Counted from the stretch's first letter, positions 15,789-26,180 are shown. The stretch: DNA of 64,000 nt from CAXBNB01 sp040151475 (GCF_040151475.1 NZ_JBDKWG010000104.1:18177-82176); one strand, 5' to 3'. Notes: generated from the letters alone by a model not told the origin. Made by a program: numbers and translations.

Positions 15789-17579
15789 ATGAAAGACCTC
15801 TTCTATTTAAATAAATACCTGTACAAGTATAAATTCCACCTCATTCTGGGAACGGTATTTATCATCATTGCCAACCTGTTTGGAATAGTACCTGCTGTTA
15901 TCGTGCGTCATGCTTTTGATACGTTGGAAAAAAGCATTGACATCTATAAAATCTTTTCAGGGTTTGGTTTACAATCTGAATCCTATTCTCTTTTTGCTGC
16001 CAGTATCGTGATTCTTGCAGCTATTATTCTTATTTCTGCCTTACTTAGGGGAGTATTTATGTTTTTCATGCGACAAACAATTATTGTGATGTCTCGCCTT
16101 ATCGAATTTGATCTCAAAAACGAGATTTATGCCCATTATCAAACATTGCCTCTGAGTTTTTACAGAAAAAACAACACGGGAGATTTGATGAACAGGATTT
16201 CAGAAGATGTAAGCAAAGTGAGAATGTATCTGGGACCAGCTATCATGTATGGGGTAAACCTGGCTACCATGTTTTTAATTGTGATTCCTTTTATGTTGTC
16301 TATCAATGTAAAACTCACATTATATTCTCTCATTCCGCTTCCAATTCTTTCGTTTAGCATCTATTATGTAAACAATATCATAAACCACAGATCTGAAGAA
16401 ATTCAAAAGAGCTTGTCCGGACTTACTACCTTCGTACAAGAAGCTTTTTCTGGTATCCGGGTCATTAAGGCCTTTGTACGGGAAAATGACTATGTGGCTT
16501 CATTTACTACAGAGAGCAATGACTACAAAGACAAATCTTTGAAGCTGGCATTTGTACAGGCATTGTTTTTTCCATTAATTATGGGATTGATAGGTATGAG
16601 TGTAATCCTGACAGTTTACGTTGGGGCTATAGGTGTATTTGCAGGAGAAATTACAACTGGAAATATTGCTGAATTTATTATTTATGTAAACATGCTCACC
16701 TGGCCCGTGACTGCTCTCGGATGGGTGACAAGTATCATCCAACATGCTGCTGCTTCACAAAAAAGGGTAAATGAATTTTTAGACACAAAAACCGATATTG
16801 TATCGGCGAAAAATCTTAAAAAAGAAATTAACGGATCGCTGATGTTTGATGATGTGAGCTTTGTCTATCCCGATTCGGGCATCAAAGCGTTAAAAAACAT
16901 TTCCTTTGAAGTTTCACCCGGTGAATCTCTTGCCGTTATTGGAACTACCGGATCCGGCAAATCAACTATTGCCAATCTGATCTGTAGAATGTACGATGCT
17001 TCATCAGGAAATATAAATATTGACGGACACAAAATAGAAGATTATGATCTTTCTTCATTAAGATCCAGTATCGGATATGTGCCTCAGGATGTTTTTCTTT
17101 TTTCAGATACTATCTTTGAAAATATAGCTTTCGGCAACATTGATATGAATAAGGATAAAATCCGAAAAGCCGCAGAAGATGCAGATTTGCTTGACAACAT
17201 CAACGATTTCCCAAAAGGTTTTGAAACCGAATTGGGAGAGCGGGGCATCACCCTTTCAGGAGGTCAAAAGCAAAGAGTGTCCATCGCAAGGGCTATCGTA
17301 AGAGAGCCTAAAATACTTATTTTGGATGATTGTCTGTCTGCCGTTGACACTAAAACGGAAAATACCATCCTCAACAGCATGAAAAAGATAATGGTGGGAA
17401 GAACTACAGTTATTATTTCTCATAGGGTTTCATCAGCGAAGCTGGCGGATAAAATAATTGTACTTGATGGTGGAAAAATAATTGAAAAAGGCTCTCATGA
17501 ACAGTTAATTGCCAAAAATGGCTCGTACAAAGAATTGTATGACAAGCAACTTCAAAATGAAGAAACAATAGAAGCTTAA
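15789..17579 (+). CDS. ABC exporter, fused permease and ATPase (MsbA/MdlB-like)
   Basis: A 596-aa half-transporter. Residues 1-320 hold about six membrane helices. The ATPase domain has Walker A GTTGSGKST (about 386-394), a Q-loop near YVPQDVFLFSDT, the signature LSGGQKQR and an H-loop in IISHRVSSAKLADK. Walker B reads ILILDDCLSAVD: the residue expected to be the catalytic Glu is Asp, as in the degenerate site of some heterodimeric exporters. It therefore may pair with another subunit encoded elsewhere. Substrate unknown. It is monocistronic and convergent with the next gene. Confidence 0.9.
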   Translation: MKDLFYLNKYLYKYKFHLILGTVFIIIANLFGIVPAVIVRHAFDTLEKSIDIYKIFSGFGLQSESYSLFAASIVILAAIILISALLRGVFMFFMRQTIIVMSRLIEFDLKNEIYAHYQTLPLSFYRKNNTGDLMNRISEDVSKVRMYLGPAIMYGVNLATMFLIVIPFMLSINVKLTLYSLIPLPILSFSIYYVNNIINHRSEEIQKSLSGLTTFVQEAFSGIRVIKAFVRENDYVASFTTESNDYKDKSLKLAFVQALFFPLIMGLIGMSVILTVYVGAIGVFAGEITTGNIAEFIIYVNMLTWPVTALGWVTSIIQHAAASQKRVNEFLDTKTDIVSAKNLKKEINGSLMFDDVSFVYPDSGIKALKNISFEVSPGESLAVIGTTGSGKSTIANLICRMYDASSGNINIDGHKIEDYDLSSLRSSIGYVPQDVFLFSDTIFENIAFGNIDMNKDKIRKAAEDADLLDNINDFPKGFETELGERGITLSGGQKQRVSIARAIVREPKILILDDCLSAVDTKTENTILNSMKKIMVGRTTVIISHRVSSAKLADKIIVLDGGKIIEKGSHEQLIAKNGSYKELYDKQLQNEETIEA

Positions 17580-17591
17580 AGAATAATAATA

Positions 17592-18137
17592 TTATTTGGC
17601 AAACATTTCTACCATCACAGAATTATCCTGAAAAAGGATCTCCAAAGTATAATCTTCCAATTCAAAGCCATTTTGTGTGGCATAATCTTGGATAGTGGCT
17701 TCAATTTTTTTGGTATTTGACATCACTAAAGGATGCATCCCTAATCCTACTTTAAATGTAGTTGCTGCTTTAATCTCCCGCACAGTAAGTCCGGAGGGTA
17801 TTTCGGAAATTTCATCCCCTAATAGTATTCCAATAAACTGATGAATTTCATTGTTGTTAAGTCCCTCATCGTGATAGTTGACTACACACATCTCTCCATT
17901 TATTTTCCCATCAACTACCAGTGATCTGATTTCATTGAAAACAATATTAACAGAATCATTTTTAATTCTTCCCTTGTACTCTTTGCCTGCAACATTGTAT
18001 ATATTATTACCAGATTTTACTACTTTAATTTCTTCAAACCCTCCAAGTGAATAATACACTGAAATAGTAATAGTGACTATTGAGACTATTGAAACAAGCC
18101 AGTATAAATATTTTTTTTGTCGGGTAGTCAACTTCAT
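17592..18137 (-). CDS. hypothetical single-pass membrane protein
   Basis: A 181-aa protein with a basic N-terminus (KLTTRQKKYLYWL), one membrane helix at about residues 12-32, and an extracytoplasmic domain of about 145 residues with mixed alpha/beta character and no Cys beyond one. I do not recognise the family. It is alone on the minus strand, 12 nt from the convergent ABC exporter gene, and 42 nt before the haem lipoprotein upstream of it. Confidence 0.6.
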   Translation of the reverse strand: MKLTTRQKKYLYWLVSIVSIVTITISVYYSLGGFEEIKVVKSGNNIYNVAGKEYKGRIKNDSVNIVFNEIRSLVVDGKINGEMCVVNYHDEGLNNNEIHQFIGILLGDEISEIPSGLTVREIKAATTFKVGLGMHPLVMSNTKKIEATIQDYATQNGFELEDYTLEILFQDNSVMVEMFAK

Positions 18138-18221
18138 TTTTTGAAATACAAAATTTGAGACGAAACTAAAGAATGAGCTTGAAATAACCTATTGGTATGG
18201 ACTAGTTCTTTTTTATGAAAA

Positions 18222-20453
18222 TTATTCCATCTCCACCAACTCCTCTTCGGTATATCCTGCGGCTTTTAGCGGTTTTTTCATACGCAACTTGCCCACCTGA
18301 TCGGGATTAATTCCCCTTGGATTTCGAGAAAATGAATTTGTGACAAAGGAAATGATATCTGCTATATCGCTATCTGTCAAAGTTTTATTGTTAATCAACC
18401 CAGGCATGACACCATTGAGTTCATACAACTCACCATTGACATGCACAGGGCCATAAAGCCCATGCAAAACAATGAGTCCCAACCTCTCGACTGATCCGGT
18501 AACATATTCGGACTCCATCAGAGGAGGTGCGAGTCCATCAATACCAAGTCCGTCAATACCATGACATGCCGAGCAAATGGCTTTATAAAACCTCATCCCT
18601 TTGGTTCTTGCATCATCATGATGAGTGAAGGGAGAAAATATAGAATTTACTTTTTTATTCTTTTTATTCTCAATCGTTTGAGCCAATTGTTCGGAAAAAT
18701 AATCTCCTTGTGAAATGTTCCTGCTCTTCACAAATTCCAAATAAGCTTCCTCATTTTCACCCAATCCACTAATGATTGCCTCCTGGAAAAGTGGTTCATC
18801 TGCATATTTGGTTGATAAGTCGCTCAACAATCTAAAAGTCTCATTCCGAGATACATTAGCCCAGGAACCAAGTGTAAAACTCAAATAAAGATCTATTGTA
18901 GGGTTCTTTTTGGCAAGTAGTTCTTTAGTCAACTGATTCATTTTTTCAACCCTATCATTTTCGGCATACCCTTCCAATAATACAAGAACGTGTGCACATA
19001 CTTCTTGATTACTATTTTTCGCTGCATCTATCAGGTTTTCGAAAGTCAACTTTTCTATTCCTTTTAGTGCATACATGGCATGAATCTGACTTAGCGGCTT
19101 GGAGTTGTCCAACAACATTTTTTCTAATTCAGAAACGGCTTCCTGTTGATTTTTGTAAATTAAATAATGCTGAGCCCTATCTCTTACCCAACCATTTTTG
19201 TGTTGTAATAATTTCACCAACTCCTGCGCCGATAAATTATCAAAATCAGGAATCGGGTTGAGTTCCTGATTTTGATGTTGAACTTTTAGGATTCTACCCA
19301 TACCCAGAATAGTATCCGATTGCATTCTTTTGATATGTTCTTTTAAGTAAGGACTAAGAAAAGCATTGTGTTGAATTACTCCCCTGTGCATATCAACTAT
19401 ATACATAGCTCCATCCGGACCATTAAATAAGTTTACAGGTCGAAAAGCATCATCTGAAGCAACCAAAAATTCTTTGTCATCCCAGGCCTGTTTTGCACTC
19501 ACGTAGTAGTCCGATATAGAAAGAATATTTCTTTTGACCAAATTGGCTTCCGGAGCACATACAAATGCATTTTGATCATACGCCTGAGGGAACTGACCTC
19601 CCCTATATACCAAAGGACCACAAGCAGAAGTAAATCTGGCCAGCAAACTATCTTCATCCAATACCCCCGGTATGTACCCCCTGTTTACCGGATTTACAAT
19701 TAAGGGATATACCTTTTGGTTGGTAGTCAATGTTTTATTGATCCCGTTCTTAGGTTTGAAATAACGATTTCTTATCAAAAGGTTTGGTAGCACATAATCG
19801 CCTTTGAGTTGGGTAGAGTTATCGTTGTAATACAACCGACCAAAATCATCTTTTGTTATTCCCCACTGTCCCTTCATAGCAGCAACCTCTTTCATCCATT
19901 TTCCATTTTTTTTCTGATATCTGGAATTGGATTTAGCATTGTAAATCCAATTGTCAATGCCAAGCATAAGGCCATTGGGTTGATGTTCAGGGTTGCCACC
20001 AACCGCATATACCGAATCCACCAAAACTTTCTTTCCCGGTTTGTCATTTTCTATTTCTACAAACCAAAGATTAGGAGACTCGACATACAACAATCCACCA
20101 TATACTAAAGCCAGGGCTCTGGGCATAACCAGATGATCCATAAATATTTTGGAATGATCCATCACTCCGTCTTTATCCTGATCTTCAAGAATACTAATTA
20201 CTCCGGTTGGCTGATCTTCAGTACTGCCATCTACATCCCTCATATAGCCACGCATCTCCACCGTCCAAATTCTACCCTTACTGTCAAAATCAATGACTAC
20301 CGGAGCTTCCAAAAATGGTTCGGAAGCGATCACCTTAAGTTCAAACCCATCTTCGATTTGATACTGATCCAAAGAAATGACGGGTTCATCAAAAGTTGGT
20401 TGGCAAGCAATAATAAAAAGTAATGGTAATAAGTGGATTATTCGGTAACTCAT
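18222..20453 (-). CDS. PVC-type haem-binding membrane dehydrogenase lipoprotein
   Basis: A 743-aa protein from the ATG at 20453 (in-frame alternative at 20480). MSYRIIHLLPLLFIIACQP is a lipoprotein signal. Residues about 25-385 form a beta-propeller dehydrogenase domain (FDSKGRIWTVEMRGY, FNGPDGAMYIVDMHRGV). About 390-590 are helical HEAT-like repeats. The C-terminus is a cytochrome c domain with the haem motif CSACHGIDGLG and a candidate Met ligand in GVMPGL. Such proteins are thought to oxidise sugars or alcohols and pass electrons to the haem. Its substrate is unknown, and no partner lies adjacent. Confidence 0.85.
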   Translation of the reverse strand: MSYRIIHLLPLLFIIACQPTFDEPVISLDQYQIEDGFELKVIASEPFLEAPVVIDFDSKGRIWTVEMRGYMRDVDGSTEDQPTGVISILEDQDKDGVMDHSKIFMDHLVMPRALALVYGGLLYVESPNLWFVEIENDKPGKKVLVDSVYAVGGNPEHQPNGLMLGIDNWIYNAKSNSRYQKKNGKWMKEVAAMKGQWGITKDDFGRLYYNDNSTQLKGDYVLPNLLIRNRYFKPKNGINKTLTTNQKVYPLIVNPVNRGYIPGVLDEDSLLARFTSACGPLVYRGGQFPQAYDQNAFVCAPEANLVKRNILSISDYYVSAKQAWDDKEFLVASDDAFRPVNLFNGPDGAMYIVDMHRGVIQHNAFLSPYLKEHIKRMQSDTILGMGRILKVQHQNQELNPIPDFDNLSAQELVKLLQHKNGWVRDRAQHYLIYKNQQEAVSELEKMLLDNSKPLSQIHAMYALKGIEKLTFENLIDAAKNSNQEVCAHVLVLLEGYAENDRVEKMNQLTKELLAKKNPTIDLYLSFTLGSWANVSRNETFRLLSDLSTKYADEPLFQEAIISGLGENEEAYLEFVKSRNISQGDYFSEQLAQTIENKKNKKVNSIFSPFTHHDDARTKGMRFYKAICSACHGIDGLGIDGLAPPLMESEYVTGSVERLGLIVLHGLYGPVHVNGELYELNGVMPGLINNKTLTDSDIADIISFVTNSFSRNPRGINPDQVGKLRMKKPLKAAGYTEEELVEME

Positions 20454-20526
20454 AGATGGAATTTCAAAAAGGAATCGCAATTTTATCGAAAAAAAGGAAA
20501 AAAAAGAGAAAAGACTTACACTAAGT

Positions 20527-21753
20527 TTAGTGAGAATGGCCTCTCTCGTTTTTTCCCATCTCAGCCAGCAAATAATATGCCCCTTTTACAACAATAACAG
20601 GATCAGCAGGAATCTCTTGTGCCGGTACTATTTCCGTAAAACCTATATCAGCCGCTCCGGTATTAATCTCTATTTTTTTAAAAATCAATTTCTCTTCTTC
20701 ATGAGTGTGGTGATCTTCAGAATCGTGCTGATGTGTGCCTTTATGATCACTTCTTTCAGATAGTACGAAAATGTAACTCAACCCGGATTCAGTCACTATA
20801 GCATCATCCGGTACCGCCATTACTTTTTTATCATTTGTAACAATCCTCGCATCTACATACATCCCTGGCAGTAGCTCTGCATTTTTATCTGTGATCTCAG
20901 CATGTACTTTTAGTGCTCTCGGATCATTCTCAAATGATTTTCCAACAGCAAAAACTTTAGCATTGAACACTTTTTCAGGTATGGATGATAAAGAAAAAAT
21001 CACCTTTTGGCCATCCTTCACTTTATGGATATCCTTTTCGTAAACCATCAAATCAATGTGTATGTGTTCATTGTCAACTATTTCAAACATCTCGTCTCTG
21101 GGTTCCACATACTTCCCTATGTTGACTTCCACCAATCGGACAAACCCTTCTAAAGGAGAGGTGATTGGTATGGCAGAAACAACACCTTTTTCTACTGATG
21201 ACGTATTTAAGCCAATCAATTCCATCTGTGCTTTTGCTGCTTGCAACAACCCCTTTGATTGGAAGTAATCGGTTTCTGCTTTTTGAAAGCTTTTCACAGA
21301 AGTAATATTCTCCTTTATTAAATCTTTTTTTCGTAAGTATTCTTTCTGAAAAAAATCTGTCTGATTTTTAGCATTGATATATTCCTTTTGTATTTCTATA
21401 AATTTAGGATTTTCCAATAGTGCTAATACCTGTCCTTTCCTAACTGCTTGTCCCTGAATTACCAAAACATTTTTCACCCTTCCTCCAAACAATGCGCTCA
21501 AGCTGGCTTTATTTTGTGGAGGTAGTTCCAACTGTCCGTTTGACTTGACTGTAGTGGATAGATTCAATTCCTGAAATTTCCCCAACTGAATATCCATCAC
21601 TTCCATTTGTTTAGGCAACAACGCTACCAGTTCTTCATTGGATTCTTCTTCGTGTGCATGTTCATGTTCATCGGTTTCTGAGCTGATGCCAGTCTTACAT
21701 CCTATCAAAAATAGAATGGACAAAGAGAAAATTATATTTTTATATGTCTTCAT
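20527..21753 (-). CDS. heavy-metal RND efflux periplasmic adaptor (CzcB/CusB-like)
   Basis: A 408-aa lipoprotein from the ATG at 21753: hydrophobic signal and FLIGC with Cys19. HlyD-type modules follow: LSALFGGRVKNVLVIQGQAV is the lipoyl half, then a helical hairpin, a beta-barrel domain and a membrane-proximal domain. Two His-rich stretches, EHEHAHEEE near the N-terminus and DHKGTHQHDSEDHHTHEEE inside the C-terminal domain, point to divalent-metal binding of the Czc kind rather than Met-based Cu/Ag handling. The reading frame upstream to 21819 overlaps the pump gene. The adaptor would link the inner-membrane pump to the outer-membrane channel. Confidence 0.9.
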   Translation of the reverse strand: MKTYKNIIFSLSILFLIGCKTGISSETDEHEHAHEEESNEELVALLPKQMEVMDIQLGKFQELNLSTTVKSNGQLELPPQNKASLSALFGGRVKNVLVIQGQAVRKGQVLALLENPKFIEIQKEYINAKNQTDFFQKEYLRKKDLIKENITSVKSFQKAETDYFQSKGLLQAAKAQMELIGLNTSSVEKGVVSAIPITSPLEGFVRLVEVNIGKYVEPRDEMFEIVDNEHIHIDLMVYEKDIHKVKDGQKVIFSLSSIPEKVFNAKVFAVGKSFENDPRALKVHAEITDKNAELLPGMYVDARIVTNDKKVMAVPDDAIVTESGLSYIFVLSERSDHKGTHQHDSEDHHTHEEEKLIFKKIEINTGAADIGFTEIVPAQEIPADPVIVVKGAYYLLAEMGKNERGHSH

Positions 21754-21763
21754 GTTCGTTTTT

Positions 21764-24700
21764 TTAGTTGTAAGCTCCAAGTAAATTTTTAATGTCAATG
21801 ACCAGTAAATTGTAGTCACTCAGGCTGGCTATATATTCTTGTTTGAGCGCAACGGCCTGATCAAGGCCAGAGATGTATTCTACATAACCAATCTCACCGT
21901 TTTTATAGGATTTTTTAGAAAAGTCCATCATTCGGCTTGACAGTTCAGAGCCAGTTGTTTCATAGTAGTCCACTAACAATCGCTTTTTGTGGTAGGCGAG
22001 CATTTTTTGATTCAGTTCAGATTCTAGTTCGAGTTGTGTTTGCTCAAGTCTTGATTGTGAAATCTGAACTTCCAGTTTAGCTGCATTAATTTTTCCTTTA
22101 TTCGAACGATCAAAAACAGGTATTTTAATCCCTGCCTTAATAGCCTGATGTCCTCCCTGATGAAAAATTTCCTGATTGAGATAGCCTATCGAAAAATCTG
22201 GCATACGATCTGCTTTTTTCAACCTATAATTGTTTTCAGCTACTGTAATAGCCTGTCTGTAATATTGAACCATAGGGTTAGCAACAGTGGAATTGTTGCC
22301 TTCAAATTCCAACCCCAGTTTTATTGTTTCTGTAGTATCTACCATCAGGGGCACATCGGAGTTTAGCAAAATCTTCAGGTCATTTTGCAACGCATTGATA
22401 GTAGCCTCTGATTGTTGCTGCTCTAGCGTTACTTTTTGAACCTTTGATTCGGCAACAGTCAGTTCCAATAAATTTGTTTCACCTACATCATATCTTCTTT
22501 TGGCAATAGCAGCGAATTCTGAATATCCTGTCTGTAGCTCATTGAGTAGCCTCAAACCCTCGAAAGCATATAACAATTCAACATATTTTGTTCTGACCTG
22601 TCGCTCCAATTCATTTTTAGAAATATTCAAAAACTCTTCACTCAAATTGGTCTTGCTCTTCTCCAATTTCTTTTGTGATGAATAAACTGATGGAAACCTG
22701 ATATCCTGGCTTACCTGCCACTGAGAGTCTCCTGTTTTAGCATTAAACTCTCCTCTACCATAGGAAATACTGGTTTTGCCCGGATTGAAAGTTGCCTTTT
22801 CCAATTGTTGCTGTTTTTCTATTTCCAGTGCAGCTATTTTCATTGATGGATGATTTTGAAATGCCAACTCCACTGCTTCATCCATTCCAATTGTTTTTGT
22901 TTGAGCAAAACCCTGTTGTCCTAAGGCAGCAGTAAAAATCAATGCCAAAGTCAAGGCTTTTTTGCTTTGTTTCAATTTGAAATTTTCTAAAAAACTGTAC
23001 AAAATTGGAAGAATAACTAAGGTAAGAATAGTAGCAGTAATCAACCCGCCAATCACCACAGTAGCTAGCGGTTTCTGCACTTCACCACCTGCGGTGCTTG
23101 ACAGAGCCATTGGCAGAAACCCAAGTGCCGCAACAGAAGCAGTCATTAGTACTGGCCTCAACCTTACCTTAGTACCCTCCATTATACGATCATAAAGATT
23201 AGTCATACCTTCTTGTTTTAATTGGTTGAAATAGCCTATGAGTACAATACCATTGAGTACTGCTACACCAAAAAGCGCAATAAAACCTATACCAGCCGAA
23301 ATGCTGAAAGGCATGTCTCTAAGCCACAAAGCATAAATACCTCCAATAGCAGAAAGAGGAATAGCAGTAAAAATAAGGAGAGCCTGTTTGAACGAACCGA
23401 AAGTAAAAAACAACAATAAAAGAATCAGCATGAGGGCAGCCGGAACAGCAACTAAAAGCCTGCTTTTGGCTTCCACAAGATTTTCAAATTGTCCTCCATA
23501 TTCTATAAAATACCCCGCCGGGAGATTTAACTGCGTATCCAGCTTTTCTCTTATTTCACCTACCAGACTTTCAATATCCCTGTTACGGGCATTTACTCCT
23601 ATAGTGATCCTTCGTTTGGTGTCTTCTCTGGAAATCTGCATCGGTGCTTCTTCATATCCGATATATGCTACTTCATCCAATGGAATTTGTGATCCACTTG
23701 GCAAGGAAAGATACAGGTTTCTGACGCTTGCAATATCATGCCGAAATTTATCCTGCAAACGAACCACCAAATCAAACCTCTTTTCTGCTTCGATGACTAT
23801 TCCTGCTTTCTTTCCCGCAAATGCTGATCGCAGTAAGTCATTCACCTTTTTTATGTTCAGCCCATGTTTGGCAATCTTATTCCTGTCATAACGAACAACT
23901 ATTTGAGGTAATCCCACGATTTGTTCTACTTTGACATCCCCCGACCCTTCAATATTTGCAATTATCTTCTCTGCTTCTTTTCCTTTTTGGAAAAGAACAT
24001 CAAGGTTTTCGCCATAAATTTTCACAGCAATATCTTCCCTCACCCCGGAAATCAACTCATTAAATCGCATTTGAATCGGCTGGGTAAATTCGAAATTTAC
24101 ACCAGCTATTACCGAAAGAGAAGCTTCCATTGCCTCAAACATATCTTCTCTGTTTTGATAACGCCATTCGGATCTTGGTTTCATCTTCACCATAATATCT
24201 CCCACTTCCAATGGCATTGGATCTGTAGGAATTTCTGCAGTTCCCATTTTAGTCACTACTTTGTCGATTTCTGGGAAGTTATCCAAAAGAACTTTTTGTA
24301 TTTGTCCGGAAACTTCAACACTCTGACTCAATGAGCTACCAGGAGGTAAAATCTGATGCAATGCAAAATCTCCTTCATCCAATGTAGGTATAAACTCTCC
24401 TCCAAGACGTGAGAAAGTAAACAACCCTGCTCCAAATAAAATCAGCACCACTATCAATACTACCATTCTGTTTTTCAAAGAAAATTGAAGGACAGGTGAA
24501 TAAACCTTTTGTAGTTTATCTATAATTTTATCTGCAATACTTATGCTTTTTCTTACTTCCTTTTTTAGGAACAAAGCACACATCATCGGCACGTAGGTAA
24601 GTGACAAAATCAATGCCCCAAGAATGGCAAAACTCACAGTCTGTGCCATAGGTCCAAACATTTTTCCTTCAATACCCACAAGAGCCAAAATAGGAAGATA

Positions 24701-26074
24701 CACTATCAAAATAATAATCTCCCCAAAAGCTGCTGATGACCTGATTTTCACAGATGATTCATGGACATGTGCATCCATTTGCTTTACGGTCAACGTTTTG
24801 TTGTTATGCAAAACAAACAAACGGTGCACAATACTTTCCACTATAATCACAGCTCCATCTACGATCAACCCAAAGTCGATAGCTCCTAATGACATCAGGT
24901 TGGCAGAAATACCAAACATATTCATCATGCAAAGCGCAAACAACATCGACAAAGGAATAACAGAAGCGACAATAAGTCCCCCTCTGAAGTTCCCCAGCAA
25001 CAGCACCAGAATAAATATCACAATCAACCCACCCTCAATAAGGTTTTTAGAAACAGTACCTATAGCCCTGCCAATAAGCTCCGATCGGTCTATATATGGT
25101 TCTATCATTACTCCTTCCGGGAGTGACTTTTTGATCTGTTCTATTCGTTCCTTTACAGCTTCTACTACACTGTACGAATTTTCGCCTTTGAGCATCAACG
25201 CCTGACCAGCAACCGCCTCACCCTTACCATTCCAGGTTACCGCACCAAACCTTGTGGCACTTCCAAATTGTACTACGGCAACATCCCTTATTAAAACAGG
25301 AATATTATTGGCTGTTTTCACAACGATCTTTTCAATGTCAGAAACAGACTTTACTAATCCTTCTCCCCGAATGAAATAGGCATTGTGCTGTTTCTCAATA
25401 TAACTCCCACCAGTATTTTCATTGTTGCTTTCCAGTGCTGCAAATACTTCAGCAATCGTCAGGTTGAGGCTGTTCAACTTTTCAGGATTTACAGCCACTT
25501 CATATTGCTTCAGGTGGCCACCCCAACTACTTACTTCTATCACTCCCTTTGTACCAGCCAACTGCCTTTTCACAAGCCAGTCATTTATAGATCGTAAATC
25601 CATGTCGGAATAGACAGAATCATATTCCGGCGTTGTATGCAAGATGTACTGATATACTTCTCCCAATCCTGTCGTAATTGGAGCTAACTCTGGTTTTCCA
25701 AAGCCTTCAGGGATGTCATTCTCAGCAGTTTTGAGTTGTTCAGAGATCAATTGCCTAGCCAGGTATATATTTACCTCTTCTTCAAACACGACTGTGATTA
25801 CCGACAACCCAAATCGAGAAATCGATCGAATCTCCACCACATCAGGTAAATTAGACATTGCAATTTCTAATGGAAACGTAATGAACTGCTCTACTTCCTG
25901 AGCTGCCAATGTTGGTGACTGAGTGAGTATTTGTACCTGATTGTTGGTAATATCAGGTACAGCATCAATGGGGATTTTTTTCATAGAATAGCTTCCCCAA
26001 GCTATGAGTGCTAATACAAACAGCACTATTATCAGCTTATTCTTTATAGAAAAAGCCATTAATTTATCTATCAT
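21764..26074 (-). CDS. CzcA/CusA heavy-metal RND pump fused to a TolC-like outer-membrane factor
   Basis: A 1436-aa protein. Residues 1 to about 1035 are a complete RND proton antiporter: TM1 near 12-30, the heavy-metal signature DFGLIVDGAVIIVE near 400-413, and a second helical bundle near 850-1030. Then KKALTLALIFTAALGQQGFAQ (about 1037-1057) looks like an internal signal peptide with an AQ cleavage site. The remaining 380 residues are an outer-membrane factor with two coiled-coil repeats (MDEAVELAFQNHPSMKIAAL). Such fusions occur in Bacteroidota. A periplasm-facing cleavage could release the channel half. The adaptor gene follows directly. Confidence 0.92.
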   Translation of the reverse strand: MIDKLMAFSIKNKLIIVLFVLALIAWGSYSMKKIPIDAVPDITNNQVQILTQSPTLAAQEVEQFITFPLEIAMSNLPDVVEIRSISRFGLSVITVVFEEEVNIYLARQLISEQLKTAENDIPEGFGKPELAPITTGLGEVYQYILHTTPEYDSVYSDMDLRSINDWLVKRQLAGTKGVIEVSSWGGHLKQYEVAVNPEKLNSLNLTIAEVFAALESNNENTGGSYIEKQHNAYFIRGEGLVKSVSDIEKIVVKTANNIPVLIRDVAVVQFGSATRFGAVTWNGKGEAVAGQALMLKGENSYSVVEAVKERIEQIKKSLPEGVMIEPYIDRSELIGRAIGTVSKNLIEGGLIVIFILVLLLGNFRGGLIVASVIPLSMLFALCMMNMFGISANLMSLGAIDFGLIVDGAVIIVESIVHRLFVLHNNKTLTVKQMDAHVHESSVKIRSSAAFGEIIILIVYLPILALVGIEGKMFGPMAQTVSFAILGALILSLTYVPMMCALFLKKEVRKSISIADKIIDKLQKVYSPVLQFSLKNRMVVLIVVLILFGAGLFTFSRLGGEFIPTLDEGDFALHQILPPGSSLSQSVEVSGQIQKVLLDNFPEIDKVVTKMGTAEIPTDPMPLEVGDIMVKMKPRSEWRYQNREDMFEAMEASLSVIAGVNFEFTQPIQMRFNELISGVREDIAVKIYGENLDVLFQKGKEAEKIIANIEGSGDVKVEQIVGLPQIVVRYDRNKIAKHGLNIKKVNDLLRSAFAGKKAGIVIEAEKRFDLVVRLQDKFRHDIASVRNLYLSLPSGSQIPLDEVAYIGYEEAPMQISREDTKRRITIGVNARNRDIESLVGEIREKLDTQLNLPAGYFIEYGGQFENLVEAKSRLLVAVPAALMLILLLLFFTFGSFKQALLIFTAIPLSAIGGIYALWLRDMPFSISAGIGFIALFGVAVLNGIVLIGYFNQLKQEGMTNLYDRIMEGTKVRLRPVLMTASVAALGFLPMALSSTAGGEVQKPLATVVIGGLITATILTLVILPILYSFLENFKLKQSKKALTLALIFTAALGQQGFAQTKTIGMDEAVELAFQNHPSMKIAALEIEKQQQLEKATFNPGKTSISYGRGEFNAKTGDSQWQVSQDIRFPSVYSSQKKLEKSKTNLSEEFLNISKNELERQVRTKYVELLYAFEGLRLLNELQTGYSEFAAIAKRRYDVGETNLLELTVAESKVQKVTLEQQQSEATINALQNDLKILLNSDVPLMVDTTETIKLGLEFEGNNSTVANPMVQYYRQAITVAENNYRLKKADRMPDFSIGYLNQEIFHQGGHQAIKAGIKIPVFDRSNKGKINAAKLEVQISQSRLEQTQLELESELNQKMLAYHKKRLLVDYYETTGSELSSRMMDFSKKSYKNGEIGYVEYISGLDQAVALKQEYIASLSDYNLLVIDIKNLLGAYN

Positions 26075-26125
26075 GATACTTGTGATTTATCAAAAATTGA
26101 ATGAACAAATTAATATCGAATGATC

Positions 26126-26180
26126 ATAGAAGGTTTGTCATTATGATCATGACTGGAATGGATTAGAAAAAACCTTCTAT
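26126..26180. repeat. 11-bp inverted repeat upstream of the efflux pump gene
   Basis: ATAGAAGGTTT (26126-26136) and AAACCTTCTAT (26170-26180) are perfect complements 33 nt apart. They enclose GTCAT-TATGATC-ATGAC. The repeat lies 52 nt upstream of the pump ATG, in the gap after the DUF6660 gene, so it may be a regulatory site or an mRNA stem. No U-tract supports a terminator. Confidence 0.35.

Noticed and set aside
24624..25205. 193-aa plus-strand frame opposite the RND pump gene, with similar long frames elsewhere opposite coding genes
   Set aside because: It is antisense to a well-supported conserved coding region, has no recognisable motifs and reads as a mirror of hydrophobic codons.
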